DNA of 64,000 nucleotides from Rhizobium sp. 2MFCol3.1 (GTDB lineage: Bacteria; Pseudomonadota; Alphaproteobacteria; Rhizobiales; Rhizobiaceae): assembly GCF_000377565.1 (NCBI RefSeq), contig NZ_KB898357.1:354639-418638 (forward strand), read 5' to 3'. The notes beneath the pieces were generated by a model. It was not told the DNA's origin. It worked only from the letters and a program-made list of their open reading frames with translations, and did no database searches. A program made the position numbers and the translations under genes. Shown piece by piece: positions 63,918 through 64,000 of the stretch. Each line of letters begins with the position of its first letter. Within the stretch, counting starts at the first letter, position 1.

Positions 63918-64000
63918 ATGTCTCATCCATTCACATATTTCGGCGTCCATTCGGTCTTTCGGGTAAGGATTGTGTTGGCGAGAATGACGAGTTTTCTGGC

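Noticed and set aside
63763..63966. Open frame across the last RIME element
   Set aside because: It is built from the palindrome and the end of fdhA in another frame, with no homology or ribosome site.

Overview
This is a GC-rich, densely coded chromosomal stretch from an alphaproteobacterium, most likely a member of the Rhizobiaceae (Rhizobium/Agrobacterium/Ensifer group). The evidence is the betIBA operon, a CcrM methyltransferase, BioR boxes at bioY, general-stress (EcfG-type) promoters, an AztABC-type zinc importer and several copies of the mosaic palindromes known as RIMEs in rhizobia. There is no prophage, integron, CRISPR array, rRNA operon or insertion sequence. Most of the window is ordinary core genome. 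The accessory signs are small: three toxin/antitoxin remnants or modules and the palindromic repeats.

Layout. 0-6 kb: a cut-off SufR-like iron-sulfur regulator facing an MFS exporter across a promoter with two identical inverted repeats, then a quinone reductase, an EAL-CBS-GGDEF protein, a lone antitoxin and HdeD. 6-10.3 kb: the choline-to-glycine-betaine operon betI-betB-betA, with RIME palindromes inside the 3' end of betI and between betB and betA. 10.3-12.4 kb: a VapBC-like module and a CLC chloride channel. 12.4-16.6 kb: an Rrf2-type regulator divergent from the sulfate-assimilation operon cysH-cysD-cysN, closed by a strong terminator. 16.6-22.8 kb: EamA permease, acetyltransferase, ureidoglycine aminohydrolase, a large membrane-anchored deacetylase-like protein of unknown role, tRNA-Pro(CGG), a lipoprotein and tRNA-Gln(TTG). 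22.9-27.7 kb: cupin, metallo-hydrolase, DCC and DUF4166 proteins, DUF1499 protein and several small proteins.

27.7-41 kb: pyruvate phosphate dikinase, SMC, a DsbA-like oxidoreductase (these three on the minus strand, separated by terminators), ParDE, a DciA-like protein, divergent mutY with a HAD phosphatase and an NTF2-like protein, a 25-residue membrane peptide plus a PhnA-like membrane protein behind a stress promoter, and ccrM. 41-46.6 kb: an ArsR-type regulator facing an ABM/NIPSNAP pair, a DUF1284 protein, bioY and bioR with two BioR boxes, a HAD phosphatase and a lipoprotein. 46.8-56.7 kb: thrC, an M16 protease, a translationally coupled acetyltransferase and PAS-GGDEF-EAL protein, a zinc metallopeptidase, CsbD, YqgE, a stand-alone DsbD amino-terminal domain and a peroxiredoxin. 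57-64 kb: a Zur-like operator, a 41-residue membrane peptide coupled to aztABC, a Dabb protein, a chemoreceptor and glutathione-independent formaldehyde dehydrogenase.

Regulation is the most informative layer here. I could read candidate operators for the SufR-like protein, BetI, the Rrf2 regulator, BioR, the ArsR protein and Zur directly in the intergenic DNA, and three matches to the EcfG general-stress promoter, each in front of a small or membrane stress protein. I did not find a clearly new multi-gene defence or metabolic system. The best leads for something undescribed are the SufR-like/MFS switch, the small peptides at 38.66 and 57.29 kb, the ArsR/ABM/NIPSNAP unit and the large deacetylase-like protein.
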